From positions 67,337,159-67,401,158 of the forward strand of contig CM038467.1 in NCBI GenBank assembly GCA_021464415.1: a stretch of DNA of 64,000 nucleotides. Reading direction: 5' to 3'. Under the pieces are notes generated by a model. The model worked only from the letters and a program-made list of their open reading frames with translations. It was not told where the DNA came from and ran no database searches. Both the position numbers and the translations under genes were made by a program. Shown piece after piece: positions 9,984 through 22,013 of the stretch (within the stretch, counting starts at the first letter, position 1; the number at the start of each line of letters is the position of its first letter). The stretch is from Lonicera japonica (Eukaryota > Streptophyta > Magnoliopsida > Dipsacales > Caprifoliaceae).

Positions 9984-12900
9984 ATGCGTGTTGTTATTTT
10001 CTTCATTTCCACTTCATAGTCTAATTTTCATTAAACTCACTTGAATATACTTAAGTACTCCATTCGAGTAATTTGATCTTTAATCTGTTTGTTTTTTAAT
10101 AGGGACAATTCTTCTATTCTTCAAGTATTTGTTGCATCAATGGCCTTTTTCACCATCTCTATCAACATTCTTCTCATGCAAGTGAGCTCTCTATATATAT
10201 ATGCAAGTGTTAATATTCATTCCCATTTCTTGACACCAAAGGAACAGTAGCAGAGGATGATACTAGAGTGGGACCACAAACAGTATTTATTGGATTTTCT
10301 TGCAATTGAGCATGGAAATTTTTTGGAAACTGCGTGGCTCAGGTATGACCCCTCCCTTTTATTATCTTATTATTGCATGCTTTCATTCCTTTATTTTAGA
10401 ATATTAGGGGCAACATGGATTTTGTTGGAGGAAGGGGACTTTATGATCTAGTTTTCCTTTTCTAAACTCCTCTTGCATGCAAGTAGCTAAGTAGCCAATT
10501 TTTTAATATTAATTCCAAAAAATCATTAAATTCTTTTTTTTTTCAAAAAAATAAATTAAATTGAGATTGTAATACATTCACATCCCTTGCCGTTCTAGTT
10601 TTTCCGCTTTGTCAGCGATGACGCATTCATAGGTAAGCTTATTTGTGGTGTAGCATTAAATATATTTGTGTAATTTACATTATGTTTTAACCCGAAGGAT
10701 ATATGCTAATGAACCTAGCTCTTGTGCTCTTGAAGCAATTAATTTTGAAAACCAAGAGACTAAGACGTAGTGAAACACTAAGCTCATATATAAAAGTGGA
10801 GACTAATATAGCCCGTGAGTTTAGAACCAATCCCATTGTGAGAGTTATACATGAACTCTTTTAACTTTGAAAGCACCTTTTCGTTGTGAATATCTAAATC
10901 GTTCATTTGGCTTGGCTTTTAAAAAGGTATGTTCATGAAATACTCAAATTATGATCCTCTGAAGCTTTCTGTTCTTAGAAGCTTATAACTAGGGAAGTGA
11001 CATATGCCATCTTTGTTTTACCCCGGAGCCTTGGCCTACCCGAAATGTTTACCCTTAGTTAGCCCTTTTGAGCCTTAGCCTTGTTCTTTGATTATGCCAT
11101 ATCAAACCCAACCCTTACAAAAGTTATCTCTGCCCTTTGATTCGTATGCGAAAGTTAGGTGAGCTAATTAAGGCTTAATTGTTGTTGAGTGAGCTTGAAA
11201 GAAGTGTTCTATTGAGCGGAAAAAAAAAGAATGCAAAAAAAAAAGAAGAAAGGAAAATGGAAGAAACAGAAACAGTAGGGCTGCCAAAAAAAGAGAAGGA
11301 AAAAAAAAGTGAAATAAAGGCAACCAAAAAAAAAAGAAAAGAAGGGGTTGCCAAATGAAAAAGAGAAGAAAAAAATTGTGAAATAAAGGCAGTCAATGAA
11401 AAGAATGAAAAAGAAAGGAAAGGAAAAACAAGCTCAAGTGCATTTGAAAAGCCTGAATCTTGTGAGTCTAACTTAAGTATGCGAATTACTTTGAATCCCT
11501 CGTTTTCCCTTTCATTTCGTAGCCACTACCCCTAGCCCCATTATAACCGAATTGAAGTCCTAATTGATCCTTGGTGACTAAGTTTCAAAGTGAGGATTGT
11601 GGAAGGGTATCCTGTAGCATTTCACCTTTTTAAAATTGAGTATCCTTTCTATGAGATTCTTTGTTCGTTCAAGTTAGCGTTTTTCATTATATGCATACGT
11701 GAGGCTTTTGAACTTGATTACACTTACTCTTTATAGCCCGTATGTCGAGTGATGACCATATTCTGAGTGATTTTCTTGTTGAGCGTATGCCATGAGAGAT
11801 TTTGAGTCGAGACTTGATATGAGCAAAGTGTGAAGCTATCATTAGTTTTGCAGTTGATCCTTACAATGTTGCCTTCACACCCACACACAAGGTTCATATA
11901 AGCCTAATTTTCCTTAATGATTATTTACAAATATGATTGCACCTATATACCTCTTGCTAATGCAAATATAAGAATGCTTATGTCCTTGCCGAGCTTACAG
12001 AGGAAATATGCAAATCGAGGATTGCCTTGGGACTTAGTATTGTGTTGCAATTTGAACAACTTCTTTGAAATTCTTGAAATTTCTATTTTTTTTTGATGTC
12101 TTCAAAAATGGCTAACTTAGCTTGTTGCCTGCTTGAGTTCAAAATGTCTAAGTCAAAGCGGGACATTTGATTTGAGACAAAGGGAGCATAGTTTGCATAG
12201 GTTTAGTACGCACTAATGACTTGATATATATTTATGTATGTATGTTTTCCATGCATCTCACTGATTTTTATTTAAGTTGAATTGCCGCGGGGCCATCCCG
12301 ATACTAACATGTTTATTTGAGTATCTCAGTATTATATCATTTAGTTATTTTTGTTTCATGAATTGCTTTATTGCTTGGATTCTTAAGTGCTTCTTCTTTG
12401 TCCAAGGTAAGTGACGATTCCCATTATCATTGTATAAAGATGCATATGTCTTGCATGGTCAAAATTCAAATATGACTTTTATGTTTTATCTTGTGTCACA
12501 TTTGCACCAAAGCGACAATGAAAATCATTTTAAAATACCTTTTTAGTAGAAAAGCACTGACTTTTTCAAAACCCTTGTCTCACATGGCACACTTCTTCAA
12601 AAGCCAAGGCACCTCTTTTCAAAATCCCTTTTTCGAGGAATCTGTTTTTAAATACATTTTTCTTAAATAAAACCATTGTCTCTTTTGCTGCATGATGGTT
12701 CTGACTACAAGCCCTCCCACGTCTCACCAAACTATGTTGATTTTGATTCTATCTTTGGAAGATACATATGACCGTTGAATTGAATACCTGAGATTGAAGC
12801 AGCATCTTAATGTCTTTCAAAAGTAATTGCCATGTCTTTCCATTATGTTGAAATGCCCTTCATTTCCTATTTAATTTTGAATAAGAATAATATTGATGCA

Positions 12901-13105
12901 ATCTTTGGGATTAAGCTAAAGGCTTAGTGTGGCCCAGTTAGCACTTTATAGGGTTGAGGTAACTTTACAAACGTGTGAGCCTTTGGTGTGTTGCAAGGCC
13001 GAAGGCTCAGTTGAGACACGCCTTAGTGAAATATAGGGAATATTACCATAAATTGTGTAGAATGGCAAAACAGAATTCATGTTGACGTTGGGATTGAGAT
13101 GATTG
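9984..13105. repeat. Duplicated region A, left part (copy of 22014-25077)
   Basis: The sequence runs parallel to 22014-25077 with scattered substitutions and small indels. It is non-coding as far as I can see. A 64-codon frame at 10257-10451 is present in both copies but matches no family I recognise, and its persistence is explained by the duplication. Several phrases (for example ACCCCGGAGCCTTGGCCTAC and TAGCCACTACCCCTAGCCCC) look like retrotransposon untranslated DNA. A purine-rich low-complexity tract lies at 11216-11440. Confidence 0.85.
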
Positions 13106-14301
13106 AGTTTAAGAATAGGCTAACGCAAAATATTCTCTCTTTGCTTTTCATGAAAAAATAGAGCTGTTTGTAGTTTATGTCAAATGTATTCCTCTCTTCT
13201 AAAAGAAATTTGTACATGATACTGTTTTAAGCAAAACATGTACTTTAAGAGAACGTACTTTGTTCTATTGTTTATCTTCTGCCCTTTATTCAAAATAATG
13301 GATTCAATCATCTGTTTTCAGATACGAGTTGACATTGTCCCTCACCGGAAGCTAATTGAGAACAAGAAGGATCGAAATTGGATGCACAACTCTGATGACT
13401 GTCTTATTTTCCCTGGAGGTGGTACCCAATTGAAGGATGGAGTTCATCACTACATTCACTATATCGAGCAGGTAAATTTGGGTTTATCATTTATATTTTT
13501 GGAATCTATTATCATTTAGTTACGTTAAATTGCTAATGAAGTTAACATTGTATCTGGTTGATGGGAACACGACTAGGATAAATTTACCAACAATTGTTCA
13601 ATAGGATACTTCTTCTGGAGTTTTGATATATATTGAGAACCTAAATATTTGTAATTGAAATAGGTAGAGGGTTGTCGTTTACTTGTGTCGAATACGAATA
13701 AATGTCATCCGTTTGTTCTCTTGTTATTTAGTGCATGAGAATATTGATGCTTTTGTTTGGAAAGTGTTCTTTTCATTTTCATTATTTAGACATGTCAATA
13801 AATTTGATTTTGCAATATTAAATTGATTTATTGGGTTAGAGCGACTAAATTTAAGTTACAATTGTCATTTAAGAGAGTTTTCCGGCTACTTGCTCCTCCC
13901 CTACTAGTGGCATCTTTTCAAGCACATTCTTTTGCGAATTAGATGATTGATCATTTCTTGTTTTTGTGCTCCACTAGTTCTTCTGATAATAAACCAACAA
14001 GAATGCAACAAACTTGTTGAAATTTATATATATCAGATCGATATAACTGAAACTCGGTATGTGAAATTTGTGGGTGAAAATCTATTTTCTTTAATTGTGA
14101 TTTGAAATTGAAAACCGATGAAAGTGATTTAATTATTTTCAATTTCATTATCTTTTTTCCAATTATGCTAAATAATTTAAATCTATAAAATAATAAAATT
14201 ATTTGATGGTGTTTTCTTTCTATATTGAGCCAAACCAAACATCTCCTATGTAAGTACTCACAATAAAAAGGTATAGATCACACGTAAAAGTACCATAATT
14301 A

Positions 14302-14401
14302 NNNNNNNNNNNNNNNNNNNNNNNNNNNNNNNNNNNNNNNNNNNNNNNNNNNNNNNNNNNNNNNNNNNNNNNNNNNNNNNNNNNNNNNNNNNNNNNNNNN
14401 N
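14302..14401. other. Assembly gap (100 N)
   Basis: Exactly one hundred unknown bases, the usual placeholder for a gap of unknown size. It lies just before the SAM-motif exon of the PMT pseudogene. Confidence 1.
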
Positions 14402-14529
14402 ATTCTCTAGGTATTACCGGCAATTAAATGGGGGAAGCCAAGAAGCTTTGTATTAGGTATTGGTTGCGGCGTCGCTAGTTTTTATAATGTCATTTGCTCC
14501 AAAAGACCAACACAAGGCTTAGATACAAG

Positions 14530-14825
14530 TTGCTCTTGAAAGGGCAATTCGAGATACTCTTTTAGTCATCAGTACACGAAAGCTACCATTTGCGGATAAC
14601 GTGTATAATTTAATTCACTGTGCCCAATGCAGGGTTCATTGGGATGCCTATGGTAAGTCATGTAATTCTTTATAATTTTCTCTTGAAAAGGGTAATTCTA
14701 GCTACTCTTTTAGTCATCAGTACATGAAAGCTACCATTTGCGGATAACGTGTATGATTTAATTCACTGTGCCCAATGCAGGGCTCATTGGGATGCCTATG
14801 GTAAGTCATGTAATTCTTTATAATT
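14530..14825 (+). repeat. 148-bp tandem duplication inside the PMT pseudogene
   Basis: Two copies (about 14530-14677 and 14678-14825) repeat the second half of the SAM-motif exon together with its splice donor. Shared words are GAAAGCTACCATTTGCGGAT and CATTGGGATGCCTATGGTAA. A few base differences separate them. Confidence 0.9.
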
Positions 14826-15929
14826 TTTGAAAATATATAGTCCTTAGTATGGACCTACTGTAATATTTGGATTGTCAAATCAGATGAAATTTATGATTTT
14901 TACCAAGTTCACATTTTCCGTTTTTTGTAGCACAACAGCTCTAACTGAAGCTTTGTGTTGGAAAGTAATAACTAAAGATTTTTATTCATCAGAAAAAGTT
15001 AGGCTAGTTAGAAGCCTATTTTCAATCGTCAATTATTATGATTGTTATTTTCTTGAGCAGGTATGTGCGACTTGATGATCATCTCCCCCATTTTCCTCAA
15101 CCAAATGTGGGCAGGTCAAACCTATGGCCAACATCCTGGCCCAAAAAGTTCATAAGCTAACCTTTTAACTCTGTCAACGAACTACATGCCTATGAAACGT
15201 TTTACAAGGACACCAGAGACTAGTTTCCACCAACCTCGGAAGTTTATCTCGGCGGCGTTAATGGAGATGAATGCTTGTTATGGAGGGTAAACACTATTTA
15301 CTTAGCTTAACTTTATAAAACTATTATCCGTTGGTTATAAAAGTTAGAAACTGATTGAAAACATGACAAATCTTATGAGAAGTTGGAAAAAAGATTGGTG
15401 ATTTGGTAAAATGTTCTATTACTTTTTGGTTTTTTTGTGGAATAAAATACCTTGTGTGATGGTTAAATAAAAGTCTTCCATGAGAAAATTACAAAAAGAT
15501 GGAGAACCTCTCACCAATCACTTGTATTTTTTCCAACTACTTACAAAACTTTGCTTTATTTTTTGATCATTTCCGAATTTTTTTGCAAGACGTATCCTTA
15601 GATTGCTTCTATTTATGTGCTATTTTCTCATATTAATTTTCATGGATGGTTAGATATGGTTGTGCACTTATTCATCTACATTTATGGGTAGTGAATGTAG
15701 TCCAAGTTAACAAGCCGAATTTCCTTATCTTGTATCTTTTGATAGAGGTCTGATTGAAATCTATCACGACAGGTTCGAGTCTTTTAATATCTGCCCTCAA
15801 AGTTATGACCTTTATTCTAGTTTCCTCTTTAGAAACTAACTCAAAGGTAATTTTACCAGCAGCACTTATCTGATTATGTCCATTTATTCTACATTTATAG
15901 AAACCTTGCATTATAATATATATATTTTC

Positions 15930-15947
15930 GGGGGGGGGGGGGGGGGG
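15930..15947 (+). repeat. Poly-G run of 18
   Basis: Eighteen consecutive G follow an AT-rich run. Copy B has no counterpart, because a retroelement-like block sits at the equivalent place (25798). Confidence 0.95.
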
Positions 15948-17056
15948 CGCAATGAAGTGAAATGTGTTTGCTGTATTTTAGTTTTGTTGGAGTTTCTGGG
16001 AGTATTTCTCGGAGTTACAGCGGTTCTTCAAGCGGTAACACGTTCCCTATTTTATTTCAACTACACACATAAAACATATACTAGCAGTGCATTCCATTTC
16101 ATAGATACACTAAGAGTGGTTTGACACTGAAGTTGTTTAATCAGTCCAGAATCAATTTTTCCGACCCAACCACCATAGGGTAGCTCATCCTACGAGGCTT
16201 AACTATGTGGTAGACGGGTTCTGTGGTTCGATTGAAGTTTAATCAGTCTAGAATCAATTTGTTTGACCCAATCACCATAGGGTAGCTCTTCCTACGAGGC
16301 TTAGCTATGTGGTTCACCATAGGGTAGCTCCTGCTACAAGGCTTAGCTATGTGGTTGAGGGGTTCTGCTTAAATCCAATAGTTGGGAGTCATTTTTGTAA
16401 TTTCCTGAAGTTTAGGGGACCTAGCTACAATTTTGGAGATTGAGGGAATTTATTGCAAATATGCAATCTTTACACCAAATTTCATATAAAAACCCACATG
16501 AACATAAAATATATATATAAATTGGACTTTTTCCATTACCAGGGGTTAAAATATAATTTCCAAAAGTTAAAGGGCCTATATGTAATTTTCTCAAATTTTA
16601 GGGGTTGGAATTGTAATTTTATAGAAAAGCCCTCATTGGGAACCCATTCAGCCTTAATTTACAATGATATGAACTACACTATTATCCGCCAACGTAACGC
16701 AACTAAGCTAATTACAAGGGTTGGATACACACGCAGATCCATGCATTCATATAGTGATTGCATGCGAGGACGCCTGAAAGGGTTAGTGGGGTGCCTAACA
16801 CCTTCCCCTACTATAACTTAATCCCTGAGCTTAATGAATCTATGGTTTCGTAGACCTCCATAATTTGGTCAAAATTAGTTGTCGACCGAGACTGTTCTCT
16901 CCTTTATTCATTATACACTAGCGACTTTAACACATGCAAACATCACGAGCTTGACCCACTAAGTCCAAACAAGAAGGAATAGTGAGAAATCCTGATGCAT
17001 ACCTCCATTACTATAGAGGGCGACTCTGATGGGGACTAGTGGGTTAGACTCTGACG
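15948..17056 (+). mobile_element. LTR-like remnant in region A (second Tat-type family)
   Basis: Homologous to 25946-26940 in copy B. It contains a CACCATAGGGTAGCTC block present about three times (16170-16360, once in B), the words GTGCCTAACACCTTCCCCTA and GGTTTCGTAGACCTC, and GCGACTCTGATGGGGACT (17020-17037). The last word resembles the conserved end zone of the LTR at 9655-9840. Boundaries are not defined. Confidence 0.55.
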
Positions 17057-17466
17057 AGTCTTTTGTTCTCTTTCACTTGTATATATTACTGCATGGACGA
17101 GTCTTTTGTTCTCTTTCACTTATGTATACTATTGCATGGATGCTTTTCTTTACAACTGTGTGGATGTCTTTACTTTGCTACTTATATTTTTTAGTTTGTT
17201 ATTCATTTATTCATAATCTCAGTTGTTTTGCCGGAGTATCGTGTATTCATGAATTTGGTTTCCCCTTTTGTTCTCTTTCACTTGTATATATTACTGCATG
17301 GACGAGTCTTTTGTTCTCTTTCACTTATGTATACTATTGCATGGATGCTTTTCTTTACAACTGTGTGGATGTCTTTACTTTGCTACTTATATTTATTAGT
17401 TTGTTATTCATTTATTCATAATCTCACTTGTTTTGTCGGAGTATCATGTATTCATGAATTTGGTTT
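17057..17466 (+). repeat. 205-bp tandem duplication in region A
   Basis: Two copies (about 17057-17261 and 17262-17466) start near TGTTCTCTTTCACTTGTA and end near TCATGAATTTGGTTTCCC. Within each copy a shorter phrase (TTGTTCTCTTTCACTT) is itself doubled. Copy B carries a single shortened version (26940-27130). Confidence 0.85.
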
Positions 17467-17869
17467 CCCGGTTGTTCTGCCGGAGTATCATGTATTCATT
17501 CATTTGGTTTCTTGGTTCTTCTATCGATGTATCTTGTACTTTCCCGGTTGTATCCCGCCGGTGTACATTGTACTTTATTTATATGCTTTACATTCCTTAT
17601 TTGCTCGCGATTATTATTGTGCGCGCTTGCATGGACATAGAGATTTACTCCTACTGTAAAATATAGGATTTTTTTTTCGAAAATAAAATTGGTAAATCAA
17701 AACAAACCCCTTTCCTACACAATCGCAAAGTATGGGGTAGCTGGTCTTCTAGGCACCGTATGGCTTTAACCATCTAATAAACTATTGATCTTGCACTAAG
17801 GGGCTTATGTCCCGTGGTGGAGACTCCCCCATGTATAGTTTTATTATGTACACCGAATCGCGTATGGAA

Positions 17870-19050
17870 GATAAGTACCCAGTAGACAATTCCCTTAGGC
17901 TAAGTCCAAGCCGTCTTTTAAAATGACATTGAGACTTCTTACATGCCCATGTTGTGTGTAAAAGAGAATGAGGTAGTTTTAACCTTAATTTATTTGGAAT
18001 GACTCCTACCTCTTGGAAAAACAACATGACACATGGAAGTATTTTATTAAGCTACGATTCACGTGGGGCCTTTCTTCGAACTACATCTAGACCTAATTCT
18101 CTCAATGGGATATATAAGCAACCTAAATAGGTTTCAGTTCATGGCATTTGCAGTTCGTCAATAGCCATACTCGATCTTTTGAGGGCCCAACAACACCGCA
18201 TTCACATTATGTTATTCACACTAATTCCACATGGGTTGGAGCTCATATACGCGTCTAAAAGCATATCCAGTCATGGTATTATTTTATTAAGCTACGACTC
18301 AGGTGGGGCCTTTCTTCGAATTACATCTGGACCTGATTTCATCGATGGGATATGTAAGCAACCCAAATAGGTTTTGGTCCACGGCATTTGCATTTCGTCA
18401 ATAACAACACTCGATCCTCTCAAGGCCTAATAACACTGCATTAACATCATCTTATTCACACTAATTCCAGATTTACATAGATTCTTTGACTAGCTTAGCC
18501 TTTTTTTTAAACTACATCAGACTTGATTCTTCTGGTGGGATATGTAGGTAACTCGTTTAAGGTTCGGGTGATGGCCTTTTCTTTTCAACATATGTAGCAC
18601 ATATGGGGCCTTTTTTTGAACTGCATATGGACTTGATTCCCTCGGCGAGATATGTAGGCAGCCCATATAGGGTTTGATATCATTTTCATTTCTTCCATAA
18701 GCACTTCCTTTTCCTTTAGAACTTGCCAGCATTTCAATTGATATTTAGGGTTCGGTCAACAGCATTTCTTTTCAACATTAGACAATCATAGCCCACTTGA
18801 GGCCCTATTTTCAACTACATCTGGACTTGATTCCCTTGGCGGGATAGGTAGTCTATATAGGGTTCAATTTATAGTAATTTCATCCCTTCCATAAGCACTC
18901 CTTTGCCTTTAGGACCCACCATGCATTCAGGGGCCTGATAGGGATCCAATTACGCCCAACTCATGTCACTATGTAACTTACACATCTTCCACCTTTGCTA
19001 GCTTAGGCCCTTTCCGAGCCTAATCAACGCTATAACATCACCTAATTGTC
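17870..19050. repeat. Degenerate tandem array, copy A (about 1.2 kb)
   Basis: It contains five boxes of the GGGATATGTAGGCAACCC type (near 18109, 18348, 18536, 18645 and 18841), each preceded by GAACTACAT and a GATT word. It equals the first part of the array at 27410-36030, but only about one and a half higher-order units are present. Confidence 0.85.
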
Positions 19051-19559
19051 GCTGTTTTTTATTTAAAAATTATTTTATCAAAATCAAAATAAGATAAAAA
19101 AAATATGATTAATAGATTGAACATACATTTCGATTGACGTTTATTAAAATAAACTAATAATGTCTGTCTATTTAGATTTAGAGCACGCTACTCATTTTTA
19201 TTCTATTATTCTACCGTGCCGGATGGCACATATATACCCTAATAAATAAATAAAAAAGACTAGAATGGTGTTTTGGGCTTTTGGCTGCAGAATAAAAGTG
19301 TATATATTTCTTTAAATTTTACTAATTCAGGCTCGTAATTCGTATTTATCTGCGGAGTACCATTACTTTGTAAATCTTTAGATTCGTTATCATTTTTGAA
19401 CTACAACAAAGCATCATTAATTAAATTATTAAATTAAATAAATCTCTTATAAAAAAAACGTACGACCGTTAAACACTTAAATCTCTCCCCCTCTTTCTCT
19501 CTCTCGTTCCCTCTTCCCCCGAATTCTTAATGCTGTAGAGTCTCAACCAAATCTCCATT
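19051..19559. other. AT-rich spacer
   Basis: I see no gene. The duplicated A region ends here. A CT-rich run (about 19480-19520) precedes the next duplicated block. Confidence 0.5.
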
Positions 19560-19925
19560 AGAATTGCTTGATTGATTGAAACATGTGCATCGCAAGATTC
19601 TGTGGATCGATAGCAGTTGTGTTTAACCTCGAATCTGATACTCAATTAAAGGTAAGCTCAAAACCCTAGTTCCTATTTATCAATTGTGCTTCTTTTTGTT
19701 TCTAAATAAATCCTTATCAATCGTGTCTTTTGGATTGTTGATCAAATTTCGTATGGAATGTGATGTAATGTGTTATATTCTACTCTGAATTTTATCATAC
19801 ATATGTATACGAGTGTTCTCTCTCTCTCTCTATATATATATATACATATATATAGACACACACACACACACGAGAACAAGTTCTAAGTTGTTCTCTGGAT
19901 TTTGTTAATGTTGAATTTTCCAGTT
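19560..19925 (+). repeat. Direct duplication, first copy (matches 20905-21200)
   Basis: Shared words include GCAAGATTCT, AATTGTGCTTCTTTTTGTT and GTTCTAAGTTGTTCTCT in the same order in both copies. The first copy has a CT/TA/CA microsatellite (about 19820-19872) missing from the second. The pair flanks the GUB_WAK fragment, which suggests duplicated 5' flanks of a receptor gene; that reading is inference. Confidence 0.75.
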
Positions 19926-20356
19926 TTGGATAAGAACCATGACTCTTTTTTGAGGACATGCCCTTTAGCCTGTTATATGTTGTAACTTGTAAGTATGTTA
20001 CTCTTTTTTTCCAATATATAAAATTGTGACAAATTTATTGGGTGTTTTAGGAATTTGCTGCAAGCATCTCTGTCACGCAAAAACTTTGAGTTTTTGAACT
20101 TATTGCATACAACTCTCTCTACTTCTCTTCAAATTTAGTGCATCGACACTCTCTACATCTCTATATTTGTCATATTTGTGTAGATTCTTTTTCTGTATAT
20201 AAGTTTTATGTCCAGTGTTTTCCAAAAAGAACTGTTTAGCACTACTGGTTAATAATTCTGCATACAATTAACCTGACTTTGGACGTAGAAAAGAAAATCT
20301 GCATACAATTAACCTGACTTTGGATGTAGAAAAGAAGAACAGTTTCTTAATTTGCG

Positions 20357-20672
20357 TATAGAGGGGAGATAGAGAACTTAGCACTGCTACTCCTCTTCTT
20401 TCTCTTCTTCCCACACACATCCGTCTCCGCCGAACTCTGCAAACCGCTAACCTGTGGAAAAAACTCACTAGAGCTCCGGTTCCCCTTCTACTTAGAAAGC
20501 CACCAAACCGTCTTTTGCGGCGGCCTTTTATGCAATCAAACCCAACCAATCCTCAAGTTACCTAACCCCGGTAATTATGCCGTTAAGAGAATATACTACA
20601 CCACACGAAAATTTCATCAAAAACCGGGATTGTGCACACTGGGCGGATCACGACAGTTTGTACTATATTAAA
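20357..20672 (+). pseudogene. GUB_WAK galacturonan-binding domain fragment with signal peptide
   Basis: In intact proteins (LRK10-like receptor kinases and ATL20-type RING proteins) this Cys-rich extracellular domain follows a signal peptide and is thought to contact pectin. Here a hydrophobic stretch ALLLLFFLFFP ending in SVSAELC is followed by CKPLTCGKNSLELRFPFYL, FCGGLLC, PILKLPNPGNYAVKRIYY and GLCTLGG, then a stop (TAA at about 20670). There is no ATG in frame upstream: a TAA comes first. The downstream half of the domain and any kinase or RING part are absent. It is a broken fragment; family recognition is by Cys pattern and the PFYL, LKLP and VKRIYY motifs. Confidence 0.7.
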
Positions 20673-20904
20673 CTGTTCAGAGATAATGAGGGGGGTGATG
20701 TACGTGGCTGTGAAAATATATTGTCTCAGTGGTGGTGATTTTACAGTTGCTGCGGTTCTGGAAGATTCAATTGGCGCAGATTTGCCGACCCTTTTTTGGA
20801 ATGTTACGACGGCATTCCCTCTTATAATTATAGTATTGAAAAATAAGATAGCTAAACACATACATACACACTCTCTTGTCTCTATATATCGTTCCTCTTG
20901 CTTG

Positions 20905-21200
20905 ATTATATAAGCATAAAGATTGCAAGATTCTATTGATCGATCGCAGTAGTAATGTTAACCTCTAACCTGAAACTAAATTAAACGTAATCTTAGAAAC
21001 CTTATTTCGTATTATGAATTGTGCTTCTTTTTGTTCATTAAATTTCATATGGAATGTAATGTAAAGTATTCTGATGGAACTTTTCCCCTATTATATTGTA
21101 CTCTGAATTTCACATGTATATGAGCTTATTTATATAGATATATCATATATACACGAGTTCTAAGTTGTTCTCTATATTTTGTAAATGTTGAATTTGAATC
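20905..21200 (+). repeat. Direct duplication, second copy (matches 19560-19925)
   Basis: See the first copy. Divergence is moderate, with many substitutions and small indels, so this is an old event. Confidence 0.75.
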
Positions 21201-21708
21201 TAGTTTGAATATTTTGTAGCTGGGCACTTTGTTGATGTACTAATTAGTTATATATAATTTGAATAATAAATGTGACTTTACAAGTTACATGGTTCTGCTA
21301 ATTTTTTGCATAACTGCATGATTCCTTTCAAGTTTAACAAATACCAATTCTAAAAATTTGGGTGCGTTTATCTAAAGAAAGAGCCGATTATACGAATCAT
21401 CAATTTAAAAAAGTTTGATGATGAATTACTGGTTCCCTTGTTAGCTGCTGCAACGCATGCACTAATTTACTTATTTTTTCTTTTCATGGGTTGTCTTTTT
21501 TTCTTTAGTTATTTTTCCAGTATCATGTTCTTTTGATTATTTGTAGTATTATATTTTTAGAGTACTCTTGAATAATTTACCTTTTCTTTCTAGGGAACGA
21601 TTAACATGATAAACATTATTTGCCAAGAGCATACATATTCTCATTTATGTTGACCAAGAGGCCTTGTTCATTAGATATTGAGTTCTTATAATAATATGCT
21701 CTTCCTTT
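21201..21708. other. AT-rich spacer
   Basis: I see no gene or clear repeat here. Confidence 0.4.
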
Positions 21709-21984
21709 ATTGTAATTACTGCGTTGTGGGCTTCCAACCAAGCCTTTCAAAAACGTGGAGGACATCAAGAACAATTGGAGAGCTTGGATTTTTTTATTAG
21801 TGTTCCATTGTATAATGTGTTCTAGGGGTGTGTTGTTGGCTGTGGTTTTTGGCTTTTTACTTTTCTTTTCTTGGGTTATATGATTTGTTGGTGGACTAGT
21901 TGTCCCCCCTAAGTTTGTACTTTTTTAATTTATTAATGAAATCTTGTTTGTTATCAAAAACAATAAATAAATTGTAATTACTGC
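21709..21984 (+). mobile_element. 5'-truncated LINE 3' end with 14-bp target-site duplication
   Basis: A body of about 248 bp (21723-21970) ends in a T-rich segment, TTAATGAAATCTTGTTTG, and an A-rich tail, typical of plant L1 3' ends. It is flanked by perfect direct repeats ATTGTAATTACTGC at 21709-21722 and 21971-21984. Target-site duplication plus truncation at the 5' side is the signature of LINE retrotransposition. Confidence 0.8.
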
Positions 21985-22013
21985 TTGTCTCAAAGTGGCA
22001 TCGCGAATGGCAC

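Larger units (their letters stand above)
13322..15830 (+). pseudogene. PMT-type (pectin methyltransferase-like, Methyltransf_29) pseudogene, copy A
   Basis: Intact PMT proteins are Golgi membrane enzymes thought to transfer methyl groups from S-adenosylmethionine to cell-wall pectin. Colinear exon remnants are visible. 13322-13471 contains FPGGGTQLKDGVHHYI with clean AG/GT borders. 14411-14652 contains the SAM-binding motif VLGIGCGVASF and HCAQCRVHWDAYG. 14931-15010 contains ALTEALCWKVITK. 15100-15290 contains LWPTSWPKKF and FYKDTRD. 15670-15812 contains LWVVNVVQV and, after a frame change, FDRGLIEIYHDR. In-frame stops, a deletion after motif I, a 148-bp internal duplication and frame changes show it is dead. 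A 100-base assembly gap falls inside intron sequence. N-terminal exons were not found. Confidence 0.8.

Noticed and set aside
14220..14423. ORF spanning the N run
   Set aside because: It exists only because unknown bases carry no stop codons.
16876..17659. Hydrophobic ORFs resembling membrane proteins (17029-17421, 17228-17659)
   Set aside because: They are readings of a T-rich 205-bp tandem duplication; frames overlap and copy B has no equivalent long frame.
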